From assembly GCA_903813345.2 (NCBI GenBank), contig CAIIXF020000001.1:41137366-41201365 (forward strand): a stretch of 64,000 nucleotides of DNA. The letters run 5' to 3'. Below the pieces are notes generated by a model. That model was not told the origin of the DNA, made no database searches, and worked only from the letters and a program-made list of their open reading frames with translations. Source of the stretch: Owenia fusiformis (Eukaryota > Annelida > Polychaeta > Sabellida > Oweniidae). The position numbers and the translations under genes are program-made. This document shows positions 1 through 10,207 of the stretch, piece by piece. Every line of letters starts with the position of its first letter. The stretch's first letter is position 1.

Positions 1-867
1 ATGAAAATTGTGGTTTCCATGGCAACCATGAGTGACAGGTGATTGAAACTTAACATACTACCTCAGCATGATCCAATCAACTCCCCATAAAATTATTATG
101 ATGATTGAAGACCAACTGAATGATTTATTCAATGATGATAAAGTACCCCCTGTAATTTTCCATTTTAGGGTCGAAAACGCCAATTTGACAACTTTCGCCC
201 CGGATACGGCGCATCAGACAAACATTTTCTGAAGTATCATATAAAAATACATAAGAAACAAGTAATTTCAATTTGTTCACGAACTAATACATTTTTGGGT
301 GCTAGCTTACTACCTAAATGAAACATCTTTCCAAACCTCATTGGAACAAAATGTTTAGGTCTCTCAATATTGTTATTTTACAAAGGAAATTTTGGTTGAT
401 TTTAAAAAGTATCTTGTAAATGAAATAAAAGGTCTATCTTAAATCTATTTTGTTTTAATTTTTGAACACTTTTTGTTAAATCAACCAAAATTTTCTTTGT
501 ACAACTATAATTAAATATTGAGAGGTCTAAGAAAATATTGTATATGCTATTTTGTTCCAACGAGGTTCAGAAAGACATTTTATTTCATTCTCAAGAGTTG
601 GTAGAAAGGAACAAAAATTGCATGAAAACAAAAAATGTTAACAAAAACAGTTATATAAAATATATATAAATAATTTTCGTATTAAATTGTTGTCAATCAG
701 CCAACATTACATAAAGGACTGTGTTTTTTTACAGAATGTTTTCAATAATTGGTTTAAGAGAAAAACATTGTTGAATTCAGTTCACCATATCGATACCTAT
801 CCTTTTAAGAAAACATCTTCAGTTTTGGGCCACGTTTTAGTATATTATTTTATTCATAATTTTGTAG
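1..867. other. Intron of the uridine phosphorylase gene (no exon seen)
   Basis: No exon of the uridine phosphorylase was found here; the preceding exon, expected to end just before the Gly-Gln-Gly-Arg-Leu-Asp-Gly segment, must lie upstream of the window. The stretch is AT-rich and holds the inverted-repeat element at 308-595. A polypyrimidine-poor but acceptable acceptor, tttgtag, closes it at 867. Confidence 0.6.
308..595. repeat. Inverted-repeat (MITE-like) element in the UPP intron
   Basis: Two arms of about 110-130 bases face each other. The left arm contains TTGGAACAAAATG, TCTCAATATTG and AAATTTTGGTTGATTT. The right arm contains AAATCAACCAAAATTTT, AATATTGAGAGG and TTTTGTTCCAACGAGG, which are the reverse complements with some mismatches. 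The centre is about 50 bases of AT-rich DNA. There is no coding potential. It is most likely an old non-autonomous DNA transposon. No target duplication could be defined. Confidence 0.6.
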
Positions 868-1014
868 GACAAGGACGCTTGGATGGAGCCTTTTGTGACT
901 ACAATGAAGATGAAAAGATGGCATATTTGCAAGACTGCCACAATAGAGGTGTTAGAAACATTGAAATGGAATCTGTTTGCTTTGGTTCCATGTGCCACCA
1001 TGCTGGAATAAAAT
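868..1014 (+). CDS. UPP: Uridine phosphorylase, penultimate coding exon
   Basis: Uridine phosphorylase cleaves uridine with phosphate to uracil and ribose-1-phosphate in cytosolic pyrimidine salvage. The exon runs from the acceptor at 866-867 to the donor GTAAGA at 1015. It reads GRLDGAFCDYNEDEKMAYL, then RNIEMESVCFGSMCHHAGIK. This matches the C-terminal catalytic part of vertebrate UPP1/UPP2, whose diagnostic words are GRLDGALC and RNIEMES. The Glu-Met-Glu of the last motif is the family's ribose and phosphate contact region. The exon begins in phase 1 (a Gly codon is split) and ends one base into a Cys codon, which joins cleanly to the exon at 1452. The N-terminal exons are outside the window. 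UPP1 and UPP2 orthology cannot be separated from this fragment. Confidence 0.93.
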
Positions 1015-1451
1015 GTAAGAAAACCTCCTCTAAGTGGTTCATTCATCTCATAATTCATAAAAATAACTATTGCATTAATGTATCACAAAACTAAATATAT
1101 ATCTCCTACACAAGCCAACTCTTTTAATTGATTCATCAGATTACACATTCTCCTACATTCATTTAGATGTCATCTCATGTTTCCCACTAGACAACACCTA
1201 AATGCATATGGATCATTTGAAAAATAAATCATTTTAATGTGCATTATTTTACTAAATTCATATCCAAATGATATGTTTCATGAACAAGAGTAGTATAGTG
1301 TTATATTCCAAACCCCTGTAATGGGCCAGCAGTGATTAGGTGAAACGTAATCAATTTATTGTAAAGGGCGGCATAGTCTAGCAGCAAAATTATTGAGTGT
1401 AGAATTTAAGGTGATATCTATTCATATCCTGATTTATTTAATTGATTCCAG

Positions 1452-1591
1452 GTGCTGTTGTGTGTGTTACATTACTAGATCGACTACAGGGTGATCAAGT
1501 TAGCACACCACATGATGTCCTTGATTCATGGAGCCAGAGACCAATGACAATAGTAGCAAGACATATCAAGAATCGAATGAAAACTCTATGA
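1452..1591 (+). CDS. UPP: Uridine phosphorylase, last coding exon
   Basis: After the acceptor ttgattccag at 1451 the frame continues as AVVCVTLLDRLQGDQVSTPH, then a stretch ending RPMTIVARHIKNRMKTL and a TGA at 1589-1591. The AVVCVTLL-RL-GDQ block is typical of the C-terminus of animal uridine phosphorylases, where it closes the hexamer-type nucleoside phosphorylase fold. The join with the previous exon restores a Cys codon (T from one exon, GT from the next), supporting both splice sites. The C-terminus has the usual length for the family. The gene looks intact in this portion and shares no transcript with the receptor downstream, which is on the other strand. Confidence 0.93.
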
Positions 1592-3430
1592 TTCTCTTAT
1601 AGCGAGAGAGGAATTTAAGTGAAGTTTGGATGTAAACTTTTCAATGAATGGTACATCATTAAAATCATGTAATGACTCTGTAATGACAGAATCAGTGTTA
1701 TGAATATTTATTAAAAAAGGGGAAAAGTAGTGTACATATATTTTATTGTATAAAAGTGGGCCAAATAAGTGGACCAAATCCATGAATGCATTTTAAGGTA
1801 CCCATATGTTAGATCTTTCTCCATTTATAAAACCATGTGCCCATGGGAGGGAGATAACATGTATAGTGGACCAAATAAACAGAAATCCAAATATTGAAAT
1901 AGAATAAACTTTATGTTTAAATTCTTGATTTAGCTGATGTAAACAAACTCTGTGTAGGACTTAAAGTTCAAGGAAGCAGTAAAGACTAGAGACCAGTAAG
2001 CTTTAGTTCACGATAATTCAAAATAATATATTTAACCCTATTTCCTCAGGACTTAAAGTAAAGTGGACCAAATTATTATTATCAGCATTAGATTTTAATT
2101 TTGAAGGACAAATCATTTAAAATAAGTTTTAAGTGACTTTCTGTATTTGTACTTATTTGTATATTTTTGCTTATTTATAATGTTTTAATTATGCAATAGT
2201 ATGTAGTCATCTCTGTTATTCAGGTGTTTTCCAATATTTATCATACACATAAGTATTTCTTATGATAAGGTATTCTTTAACACATAGTGCTCTATCTTGA
2301 TATACATTCAATTTTATTTAGTAGAAAATGTCTCGTTCAAGGAGATTGAGCACTTTGTTATTGAAGAGTTGATTTAGAAAAGTTGGTTTGATGTTGTTAA
2401 ATCTTATAGATAAATTCTGTCTAAGTTATAGTTTTTCTATTTGACATTTGAAGTGCACATACTCGAAATATGATGTTTATTTATATATTATAAGCATTAG
2501 AATTTGGACAATGTATTTAAAACTATGTACTTTGTATCAAACAATGATTTAATTGATATGCCTATAAAGTATTATTTTGTACTTGATCCATGTATATAGT
2601 AGTCAATCTTAATCTAATGTCATCATATTCTGGTTTGCTCCTTTGTATCATTTTATCATATTTATTTTATTTTACAATACTTTTCTAATGAAACAAAGGA
2701 TTTTAAGGTTCATTATTTTATCCCAAGCTTTCTCACCATTTCTAGTCATCCATTCTACTCGACCATGCAGCAATGCAGCATGTATTTCATCCAGTGGATC
2801 TCATGGATCCCAAACAGGGAGAGGCTCATAGAAAGGAAACCCATGCTTGAACACACATTCAAAACACTTTCTCCAGCTCAAAGATATAAAAACCCATTTT
2901 ACCATTTGAAGATTGTTGGCCTACTCTCACAGTATGTAATATGTATGTACCTTTAACGTCATTGGGTAAACCAAATGACCGGTTGTATCAATCATCATAC
3001 AATTCACAAAACGTACAGTCGTGTTACATATTTTATATAAATTACTAAATTATATATATGTGTTATACTGTATATATACTCAACGAAAATGAGCCATGTA
3101 GTATAACGTTTTGCATTTATTAATCATGATAATATGATCGTGAATTCGATTTATTTCTTCTAATTATTTAAAATGAATACAAGTGTGGCATGCTGTGGTG
3201 ACTCATCATGTCCATTTAATGTAAAGTGCAGATTGTAGACTAATATAGTTTGCATTTAAACTGTATTACTAAAAGGTATATTATTACACCTTAGATTGGT
3301 CAAATATTTTCTAGATGTGAAAAGACCAGGTATGGCATGGCAAATAATGTACTTATGTACATTTATATGTAATAATGTACAGTTATACCTTTGACCATGA
3401 TTATTATTTTCTGATAATCAATTAATTCAT
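1592..3430. other. 3' UTR and intergenic AT-rich DNA
   Basis: Nothing with coding character was seen. The words GTGGACCAAAT or GTGGGCCAAAT recur near 1756, 1768, 1863 and 2049, which may be remains of a small dispersed repeat. The open frames here are short and lack family resemblance. Confidence 0.5.
1874..1908 (+). promoter_or_regulatory. Candidate polyadenylation signals of the UPP gene
   Basis: AATAAA occurs at 1874-1879 and again at 1903-1908, about 280-315 bases past the UPP stop codon. Either could end a short 3' UTR. The assignment rests only on position and the hexamer. AATAAA is common by chance in such AT-rich DNA. Confidence 0.3.
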
Positions 3431-3437
3431 CATAGGG

Positions 3438-3466
3438 AAAACTCATGCTGTTTCAGCATGAGTTTT
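3438..3466. repeat. Perfect 12-bp hairpin
   Basis: AAAACTCATGCT is followed by a 5-base loop (GTTTC) and the exact complement AGCATGAGTTTT. It stands alone, without flanking gene or element. It could be a decayed transposon end or chance; no function is claimed. Confidence 0.6.
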
Positions 3467-3909
3467 TGATCTGCGAATTTTGATATCCTCCAAATATGCT
3501 ATCGACGCCATTGTACTTTTGAAGAAGTTCTAGGTTTTATAATCAATCGTTGCAATAAAATTGAGAAAAATAAAACTCTCTTTGCTTCCTGCATAAGGGT
3601 TGGTCTTATAGTTCTTAATTAAATGTTTAGGTTCAATTAAGATACTCAAAATAGTTTCCATGGTTCTTGATACACTTTTCCTGGCGTTGAACCCATTGGC
3701 CATGAACCCATGGGCTCTACCACCTGATAGAGCCCATGAACCCAAGTATCTAAATCAACCAGTAAAACGTTTCCTCATGGCATTTTCACAGTATTGTGCG
3801 GAGGTCTGTAAAGTTGCATATCTGAATCCTGAGTCCAAACACACCAAAACAACAACTCGTCTCATCTGTCGAATAGGGAGGATGGAAGAGTTGTTCCATA
3901 TGGTTTCTA

Positions 3910-4202
3910 GACAACTCATCCCAAGACAACTCATTCAAAGATATTCCATGGCCAAACACAGTCTGCTTAAATGCTAAAATCTCTAAATATGTTTCAAATA
4001 TTCTTTCAAAAGTTGAAATTAATTGTATAAAATTATGATATTTCAAGTTGGGAAGAGTTGTCTTGGGGATGAGTTGTCTTGGGATGAGATGTCTTGGGAT
4101 GAGTTGTCTTGAGATGAGATTTCTTGGGATGAGTTGTCTTGGGATGAGATGTCTTGGGGATGAGTTGTCTTGGGATGAGTTGTCTTAGGGATGAGTTGTC
4201 CT
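3910..4202. repeat. 15-bp minisatellite with a small inverted outlier
   Basis: From about 4050 to 4202 roughly ten copies of a 15-base unit, GATGAGTTGTCTTGG or GATGAGATGTCTTGG, follow one another with occasional extra G. At 3910-3936 two units occur in the opposite orientation (ACAACTCATCCCAAG), so this DNA can fold on itself. The frame it opens on the - strand encodes only a repeating pentapeptide-like string and is not a gene. Confidence 0.85.
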
Positions 4203-4384
4203 GTTACCGTGAAGGTCATCAGTGATAGTGCTATTGACAAGAGCAGATGTATGGGACGGGACATTTTCGTCGTGGTGGTTCAGTAATGGTATGAAAATGC
4301 CAAATGTCACGAAGGAACGTTTTCCTGATGGATTCAGACGCCTGTTCCACCAATGAGTTCAGGAGAATTGTATCAAAAACCATG

Positions 4385-4587
4385 CAGGCCCATAGCCAAG
4401 GGGGGTTTGATGGGTTCGAGCGAACCCCCTCCCTAGCCAAAAAAAGTTTCAAAGCCATGCAGTTTTTCACCATTCTGAGCATTTTTAAGTGGGTTTGGCC
4501 ATTTTTGGACCAAAATTGTAACAAGTGAACCCCCTGGAATTTTTCAAAAAGTGACTCCCCATTTGGCAAATCCTGGCTACTGGCCTG
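4385..4587. mobile_element. Short TIR element, CAGGCCCGTAG family (hAT-like), copy 1
   Basis: The element begins CAGGCCCATAGCC and ends GGCTACTGGCCTG, which are near-complementary TIRs. It is flanked by a perfect 5-base direct repeat CCATG at 4380-4384 and 4588-4592. The interior includes AAAAAGTTTCAAAGCCATGC and two G- or C-runs, as in the other copies at 19763, 20951 and 50879. TIRs starting CAG with a 5-base duplication fit the hAT5-type groups known from marine invertebrates; that family name is inference. There is no transposase. Confidence 0.8.
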
Positions 4588-4949
4588 CCATGGACATATT
4601 TTTAGCATTTTATCCTCTACTTCTGCCATTTAAATTATTTGCCCCACCTACCCAAAACACGAGTTACCATAGTAACCATATTTTTGGCCCAACAAGAGAT
4701 AATAACTGCTTAATTCAGTTTACATATTCTGAGAAAATTTGAAATAATTAATCACAAAACTCTTGATTTAGGAAGATTTTTCTTAGAACTTATTGATCGA
4801 CCTGGTACTTCGAGGAAAACCTATTATTCTGAAATTGGTCAACGTCGTAACTGTTGTGAGAAAATGTTCATGGTCATATGACTGCCTAAAATCACTTGCC
4901 AAAAACACTTGCCATACTTAGTCCTTTTATTTGCATTATTATACAACTA

Positions 4950-6213
4950 CAGAGTGGGCCAAAAAACAATACACAAGTTTAAAGATGAATATTATGTGAT
5001 ATGTGTTAAACCATATGCCATGTATTGTATTATGAATCATTTTAAGATAACTCATTTCCTAACAATATGACACCATCGGATTGAAAAATCTTTCTTTTCG
5101 TGTGGAGTTATGGAGGCTAAAATTGACACCCCGTGTCCTGAGCAATTAAAAATCAAATATGGAAATTACCATTTCCCTCCGTATTTCAGGCATAGTTGCA
5201 CTCAATTTGCTTGATTGAATCATCATAATTTTATTGAAGAGAAGTACACAATTGATAGCTGACTAAAAAGATATAAGTCTTATGGATGAATTTTGAACTA
5301 AACTTGTATAAATGTGCTTGTTTAGAAAGTGCCAAAATACAAAGGAGCACGTAGGTTATCGCAAACAATTTCAGTTGATTCTAACTTGAATATTGAAGAT
5401 TTTCTGATCATGAACACGGGTATATCTTTTGGATATAATGATGATTCAGTTAATCAGAGCTAAGTGATATTAAAGGGGCAATGGACCAATCAACATACTT
5501 TTTCAAAAATGTTAACCAAATTCTCACAAAAATGCAACCTTTTATCATATTTTTGAAAGCATACTTAGAATGTGTTTTAAGACTTGTTCTATCTCCTAAA
5601 AGGAAAAGTTAATTGCTCCAGGACCTTTAAGATACTGAATTTGGATGACCGAAATGTGCCGAAACCAATGGATAGCATAAGATTTTTCAATGGAGAAATA
5701 TCATCGGGAACACTAATCGTAGAGCAATTCAATTTTCTTTCAAGAACTATTTGACACCTCAAATTGAACAATAGTAATGCATTAAACATTGTAAAAATGA
5801 TTGCATTTTTGTTGAAAATGAGGTCAACATCATTGAAAAAGTGTGTTGATGGTTTGATTGCTAATTAAATATCTCCAAGTCCGTTGGACTTTTTTATTAT
5901 TGCATATAATTTTCTTTGAGATAGTGAATAGATTTAAAAGATATACCTGTATTCATTGTCTGAAAATAGTCATAATACAAGATATAACTGTCTGATATTG
6001 TTTGTGATAACCTACCTGAACATTCCCCTCCATTTTCCACTATTTGGAAATCCACAGTTAATAATCTTTTGGTCGCTCATGACACCCTGGTGTAAAAGTA
6101 AAGTTCGATCAGATGGTGTCATATTGTTAGGAAATTATTTATCTTTCAAATGATATAAAATACATGACACGGTTAACATACATCACATGATACTCATATT
6201 TTGACCCACCCTG
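4950..6213. mobile_element. Non-autonomous Tc1/mariner-like element with TA targets
   Basis: The left end CAGAGTGGGCCAAAAAAC and right end ATTTTGACCCACCCTG are imperfect inverted copies. Each is flanked by TA (4948-4949 and 6214-6215), the classic Tc1/mariner target. Further in, CTAACAATATGACACCATC at about 5059 is mirrored by GATGGTGTCATATTGTTAGG near 6112. There is no long open frame, so transposase would be supplied elsewhere. A second element (5474-5864) is nested in the middle. The element ends close to the 3' end of the receptor gene on the - strand. Confidence 0.7.
5474..5864. mobile_element. Nested MITE flanked by TTAA
   Basis: Arms of about 60 bases face each other: CCAATCAACATACTTTTTC and AAAAATGCAAC on the left are mirrored by GTTGCATTTTTG-type sequence and GAAAAAGTGTGTTGATGG on the right. 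TTAA occurs at both edges (5470-5473 and 5865-5868), as used by piggyBac- and Kolobok-type elements. The right outermost bases are diverged, so the exact end is uncertain. It lies inside the element 4950-6213 and is therefore the younger of the two. Confidence 0.55.
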
Positions 6214-6390
6214 TATAGCTAGTAGCATGCTTATATTTCCAACTTCTCCGATCGACTTCCAGAGCCTTTACGACTGGTAATTTATGTTTGGAAATATCGT
6301 ATCTTTAAAATCTTTAAACTACCTTTTGTAAATACAAAATACACAGTGCAGATTTTTCATGTACAGAATGTATGCAATAAAATCTACGTT

Positions 6391-7152
6391 TTAAAATCGC
6401 TGAACAACGTATCTGAATGTGTTATTGCTAGCTGGTGGTATTTCAACAGGTTCCTTTGATCCTGGTAGTACTACAAACATTATTAAATAGCCTGAAATAG
6501 TTACGATGATATACAACCAGAAAAACAGTCGGTCCACAACAGATGCGACTATATGCCACTCTGAGATTAAGAGCTTCTTTTCCTCAAGTTTCATCATCCT
6601 TTTACATAGCCGTATGGGACCACATTTAGATCTCGTATCTTTCTTTTGGTTTCGTAGTTTACCATTAGAGACATTTTTGAGAACCCGCAATGCATTTATC
6701 TTTAGTTTGTTTATGTTAAACTTCTCTCTTATCGTTCTTTCTGCATTATATTTTGGTTCAGATTCTTCTATAGAGTTTCTTGCTAGCCATGCTTTGATAT
6801 AACTATAACTCTCTTGGGACTGTCTTTGTTGATTGTCAGGATCTGGCTCATATTTTCCTTTATGAATATTTTCAAATGATTTTCTTTTTACCCAGACATC
6901 TTCATGTGGTATACAATGGCAGGTGACTATTGACTTATGACCAATAGTTGTTCGCTCCAAAGTTGTTGTATTCTCTTTAACATTGTGATCCAGATGTCTG
7001 GTAATAGCTTTATTGGAGCACTTAGCATCTTGGTGTCTCTTTGGAACATTGTCTGTTTTTGTTGATTCCAAATAATGCATATTAGTGTCATGTTTCAGTG
7101 GTTTCTTATTAGCACGTCCCCTACATGTATACTTAGACAAAACATCAGATTC
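6391..7152 (-). CDS. Nicotinic-type receptor subunit, last exon (intracellular loop and TM4)
   Basis: This is the last of six exons placed for a cys-loop cation-channel subunit (nicotinic acetylcholine receptor family), a plasma-membrane pentamer component. After the acceptor cag at 7153-7154 the frame starts Glu-Ser-Asp-Val-Leu. It holds a long, Lys/Asn/Ser-rich cytoplasmic loop of about 180 residues, then the amphipathic MA helix (KLEEKKLLISEWHIVASVVD) and TM4 (LFFWLYIIVTISGYLIMFVV). It ends with a short extracellular tail and TAA at 6391-6393. The order MA helix then TM4 at the C-terminus is the family hallmark. The loop has no recognised domain. No convincing AATAAA was seen just downstream. 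Confidence 0.85.
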   Translation of the reverse strand, partial: ESDVLSKYTCRGRANKKPLKHDTNMHYLESTKTDNVPKRHQDAKCSNKAITRHLDHNVKENTTTLERTTIGHKSIVTCHCIPHEDVWVKRKSFENIHKGKYEPDPDNQQRQSQESYSYIKAWLARNSIEESEPKYNAERTIREKFNINKLKINALRVLKNVSNGKLRNQKKDTRSKCGPIRLCKRMMKLEEKKLLISEWHIVASVVDRLFFWLYIIVTISGYLIMFVVLPGSKEPVEIPPASNNTFRYVVQRF

Positions 7153-7276
7153 CTGAAGAATGAAAAAAACATACATCTTATCAATTTTCTTGTGCAAATG
7201 GAAGTAATATGTATCCATTTGGTCAATTCATGACAAAATGCTTTGAACTATAGGTCTAACTGCACGTTTCCCTCTT

Positions 7277-7336
7277 TGAACGTTGCCCATGATGTCAGGT
7301 GATTCATGAACGTTGCCCATGATGTCAGGTGATTCA
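7277..7336. repeat. Perfect 30-bp tandem duplication in a receptor intron
   Basis: TGAACGTTGCCCATGATGTC and the ten bases that follow it occur twice in a row with no mismatch, at 7277-7306 and 7307-7336. It lies in the 284-base intron between the last two exons of the receptor gene. The perfect identity suggests a recent slippage or a polymorphic locus. Confidence 0.95.
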
Positions 7337-7436
7337 AAGAAAATTATTTTAGTCGGTGTAATTAAATGCCATGTATTACAAATGTGATGAATTTACTGTT
7401 GCTCTTTGTATGAGACCGTCTATCTTCTTTACTTAC

Positions 7437-7636
7437 CAATTGGACAAATCTAGCCAACAATTGTGCGTCACGAGGAATCCTGAGCGCAGTCGCCAACCAT
7501 TGTATGAATAAAACTTTGAGCAACTTTGGGACAGGCTTGGCCAAGATAATGTTTCCTCTCCCATGTATGTTGCTCACAAGAACTGCCATTACAACTGACG
7601 CCGCCGTCATTGACATAACATTCACTAGATACAGGC
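7437..7636 (-). CDS. Nicotinic-type receptor subunit, TM3 exon
   Basis: The exon runs from the acceptor ccctag-like site at 7638-7637 to the donor GTAAGT starting at 7436, 200 bases long. It encodes YLVNVMSMTAASVVMAVLVS (TM3), then the conserved Asn-Ile-His-Gly-Arg-Gly and a proline-containing PVPKLLKVLF segment that begins the cytoplasmic loop. The TM3-N-x-H-x-R-G order is typical of nicotinic subunits. The phases join exactly: a Gly codon is split with the previous exon, and the exon ends on a codon boundary for the next. Confidence 0.88.
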
Positions 7637-7881
7637 CTAGGAAAACAAAAATATAAATGGGTGAGGAGGCACAAAGGATAATATAACAATTAGGCCTACT
7701 ACAGTCTGTCTGTGATTATTTATGAAAATCTGTCAAGTTAAACCTTACCTAAATACGTAAGATGCACATTTTGATATACATGTTCGGAAAACTGACCATA
7801 ATATTAATTCTAATGACCGGAAAGATTCACAGCTATTTCTAAGGTGGAATGGGACAATGGACTGGAGAAATATTTAGTTAC

Positions 7882-8435
7882 CTAATAAGGGCACGGACTC
7901 GGAAGATGCTGGTACCTGCTCAGCTATCAACAACATAAACATGGAGAAAGCCAGGTAAATAGAAAGTCCCAGAGCGATCTTTTCACCCGATGTGACAGGA
8001 ATCCAAAACATGAGCATGGTAAGGATAGACAGCATTATACATGGCACTAGGATGTTAAAGACATAGTACACAGTCTTCCTTCTTATGTACAGCTTATAGG
8101 TCACTTCAGCAACAGGGGAATTGAGAGCCTCGCTGGAGTTCGAATTGATGGTCATAGTTATGTATCGCATAACCCACTCGCTATTGTCCACATACGTGGA
8201 GAGATCGGTGGCGTTGTTGGAAGGGAGGAACAACACGCCATTTTGATTGTATGCCCACGAACCAATATGTAGGGAACATTCTTGGTCATCAAATGGGAAG
8301 TATGTTATGTCTACTTTACATAATGTCTTAAGTTTAACCGGAACTGTCCACATGACAATTCCTTTGTGGTTAACAATTAGGTAACTGTCTTTAATAAACG
8401 CCAAACTGTCTTTATTGTCTTTTGTATCTTCCGCA
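7882..8435 (-). CDS. Nicotinic-type receptor subunit, cys-loop to TM2 exon
   Basis: This 554-base exon encodes the second half of the ligand-binding domain and TM1-TM2. The signature cys-loop is visible as CKVDITYFPFDDQEC, with exactly 13 residues between the cysteines. It is followed by GSWAYNQ, where the Trp matches the loop-B aromatic. The loop-C region (SNSSEALNSPVAEVTYKL) lacks the vicinal Cys-Cys that defines alpha subunits, so this is a non-alpha or otherwise atypical subunit. TM1 is VYYVFNILVPCIMLSILTML. TM2 starts after Ser-Gly-Glu-Lys and reads IALGLSIYLAFSMFMLLIAE. The Gly-Glu-Lys at the inner mouth is the cation-channel type. The acceptor is at 8436-8437 and the donor GTAACT begins at 7881. 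Confidence 0.92.
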
Positions 8436-9282
8436 CTGAAAATAACGTTAATAACAAATATTATTAAACAATACATGTCAGTATATCCCTTGTACAAAGT
8501 GGGCCGAAAATAGGACGCTCGTATCTTTTTATTTAAAAGTATACATCACGGTATATGAACCAAGCAAATTACGTGAATATTTGTAACTGGTTTTTGTTAG
8601 TCATCTTTTTTCGTTCTCTCGCTCTCGAAAGAGTTTTAATTTTTTATAGATTGAGAACAGTATATTATTGTTGATAAGGGTACACTGTATATGCACTGGA
8701 CTCCTTTCATAAGTTTCGTTGTTAATGCACACAATCCGTTTCTAGTGAAATGTGGCATTAGAAACAAGAATTGTCATAACATCTACTTCTACAGTGACAT
8801 ATAAATAGTTGGTAAAATGAATAAATTTTGGTACATTAAACCGTGTTCGTCTATATGATCTTCAATGTCTTTTAAGAATGATGCAAATGTCTATTTTTTA
8901 TGACACAGCCTGTATAATATCTACAAGTGTTTACAATAATGTGATATTATCAGTTATAGTTATGAAAGAATATAATTCCCCAATTATTATTTGTCAGCGC
9001 TATATTTATATTTCTTATATTTTTTTGTCAATTTCGTACACTTGCATTGAATTGCTTCCGTCCAATTTGATTGATATGAGAAAACACATTTTTGAAAACA
9101 AACTAGGCCTATTCTGTATACCTTCCTTATTTGATTGGATATCTTACTTTGCAAATTATGGTTAAGAAAAATTTAACATACTTTAAGATTTCTTCTAAAC
9201 TCTTGTATTCTTAATTGGTTCAAAATGTGTCTAATTTAAGGATTTAAGCCCTGGAATCAGTGCAATTTAGAATGACCATACC

Positions 9283-9395
9283 TGTTGCTTTCCAAAATTT
9301 GCACGAGATGCACCGGCATCGAGTGTTAATTTTAGGAAACAACATTTCACACTGGATTGAGTATTGGGCTAAATTCTTTTCACACATTGCATTTA
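9283..9395. repeat. Dispersed repeat shared with 44859-44988
   Basis: GTTGCTTTCCAAAATTTGCA, then GCATCGAGTGTTAATTTTAG and TTCTTTTCACACATTGCA, recur in the same order and orientation at 44859-44988 with small differences and an insertion. No ends or coding potential were found, so the type is unknown. Confidence 0.6.
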
Positions 9396-9592
9396 TATTT
9401 TATGCAATATCACTAAAAAGATATTAAATGACCTACACCCTAAAAATGAAATCTAAAATTCAGGACCATTTGGACGCCGTTTCGGCACCGAATTTGGAGT
9501 GAGATTCGTCGCCGAACGAGCAGATTTGTAGTCAATTTGGATTGGCTGGAATTGCACACACCTTGCCTACCTATGTGTGATTAAATATGATA

Positions 9593-9763
9593 CGGTGTCA
9601 AAGATATTATGGTCCCCTGGGGATTATGGTCCCCTTTCCTTACGGCCCTAACTGGCCCTGACTGTGTATAAATAATAAGGAAAATAATTGTAATTAGGTC
9701 ACCATATAAATCAATCGAGAGTAAGACCAAAATTTGATAGGACCACCTCCCCTTATTTCTACA
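9593..9763. mobile_element. Short MITE, family with the pair at 58757-59126
   Basis: The copy reads CGGTGTCAAAG, then ATTATGGTCCCC, and ends TTTGATAGGACCACCTCCCC. It is the reverse complement of each unit of the tandem pair near 58.8-59.1 kb. Ends of the family resemble CCGGTGTAAAAG with its complement. It is non-coding and lies in a receptor intron. Confidence 0.65.
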
Positions 9764-9807
9764 TGCCTACCTTAGAACATAGTGAAACTGTTAACATTAT
9801 ATCTTAC

Positions 9808-9917
9808 TTGTTAAATATAAAAGTATCTGGGCACCAAATTGCATCGCCGGATATTCTCAGGGATTCCACTCCGCCATAGTCATCCACCTCCCATGACAAC
9901 TTTTTGTCAACCCAGAT
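9808..9917 (-). CDS. Nicotinic-type receptor subunit, 110-bp exon (loops D and A)
   Basis: This exon is exactly 110 bases, the length of the classical nicotinic receptor exon 4. Bounded by an acceptor tttag (9919-9918) and a donor GTAAGA (9807), it reads IWVDKKLSWEVDDYGGVESL and then RISGDAIWCPDTFIFN. It carries the family pattern W-x(5)-L-x-W of loop D and the W-x-P-D motif before loop A. The usual loop-A Tyr of alpha subunits is Phe here (IFNN). It is short and was found by matching exon phase and family pattern, not from a long open frame. Joining to the next exon restores Asn-Asn-Ala-Glu-Asp. Confidence 0.87.
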
Positions 9918-10207
9918 CTAAATCAGCCACATGTCGATTCATTATGATATCATTGCAATGCATTGAAAATTGTTATATCTGTGATGGAACGAGATACTAT
10001 TTAGCGATAGTAAATAACTTTTCTTTATTGAAACAGACATGGAGTGAAATGAGCAGAATTACATCCTGGCCCATTTGTTTTTCTTCGCAATATTCTGAGC
10101 TGTTGATCACGTGATTTTATATATTTTATTTGTAATGGTAGGTGCGTATCGTTACTATAGATCTAGGAGAATAAGTGTTCTGTTACGTTATATTTCGAAT
10201 AACACTA

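Larger units (their letters stand above)
8436..9807. other. Receptor intron between exons for loop A and the cys-loop
   Basis: No exon was seen. The intron carries the TIR element at 9593-9763 and a stretch near 9283-9395 that resembles 44859-44988 (shared words GCATCGAGTGTTA and TTTTCACACATTGC). The rest is AT-rich, unrecognised DNA. Confidence 0.6.

Noticed and set aside
687-1094. 135-codon open frame taken as a whole gene
   Set aside because: Only 868-1014 is a uridine phosphorylase exon; the N-terminal part is intron read through, as the AG acceptor and family alignment show.
4043-4264. Ser/Gln/Asp-rich peptide on the - strand
   Set aside because: It is a translation of the 15-bp minisatellite and has no independent support.
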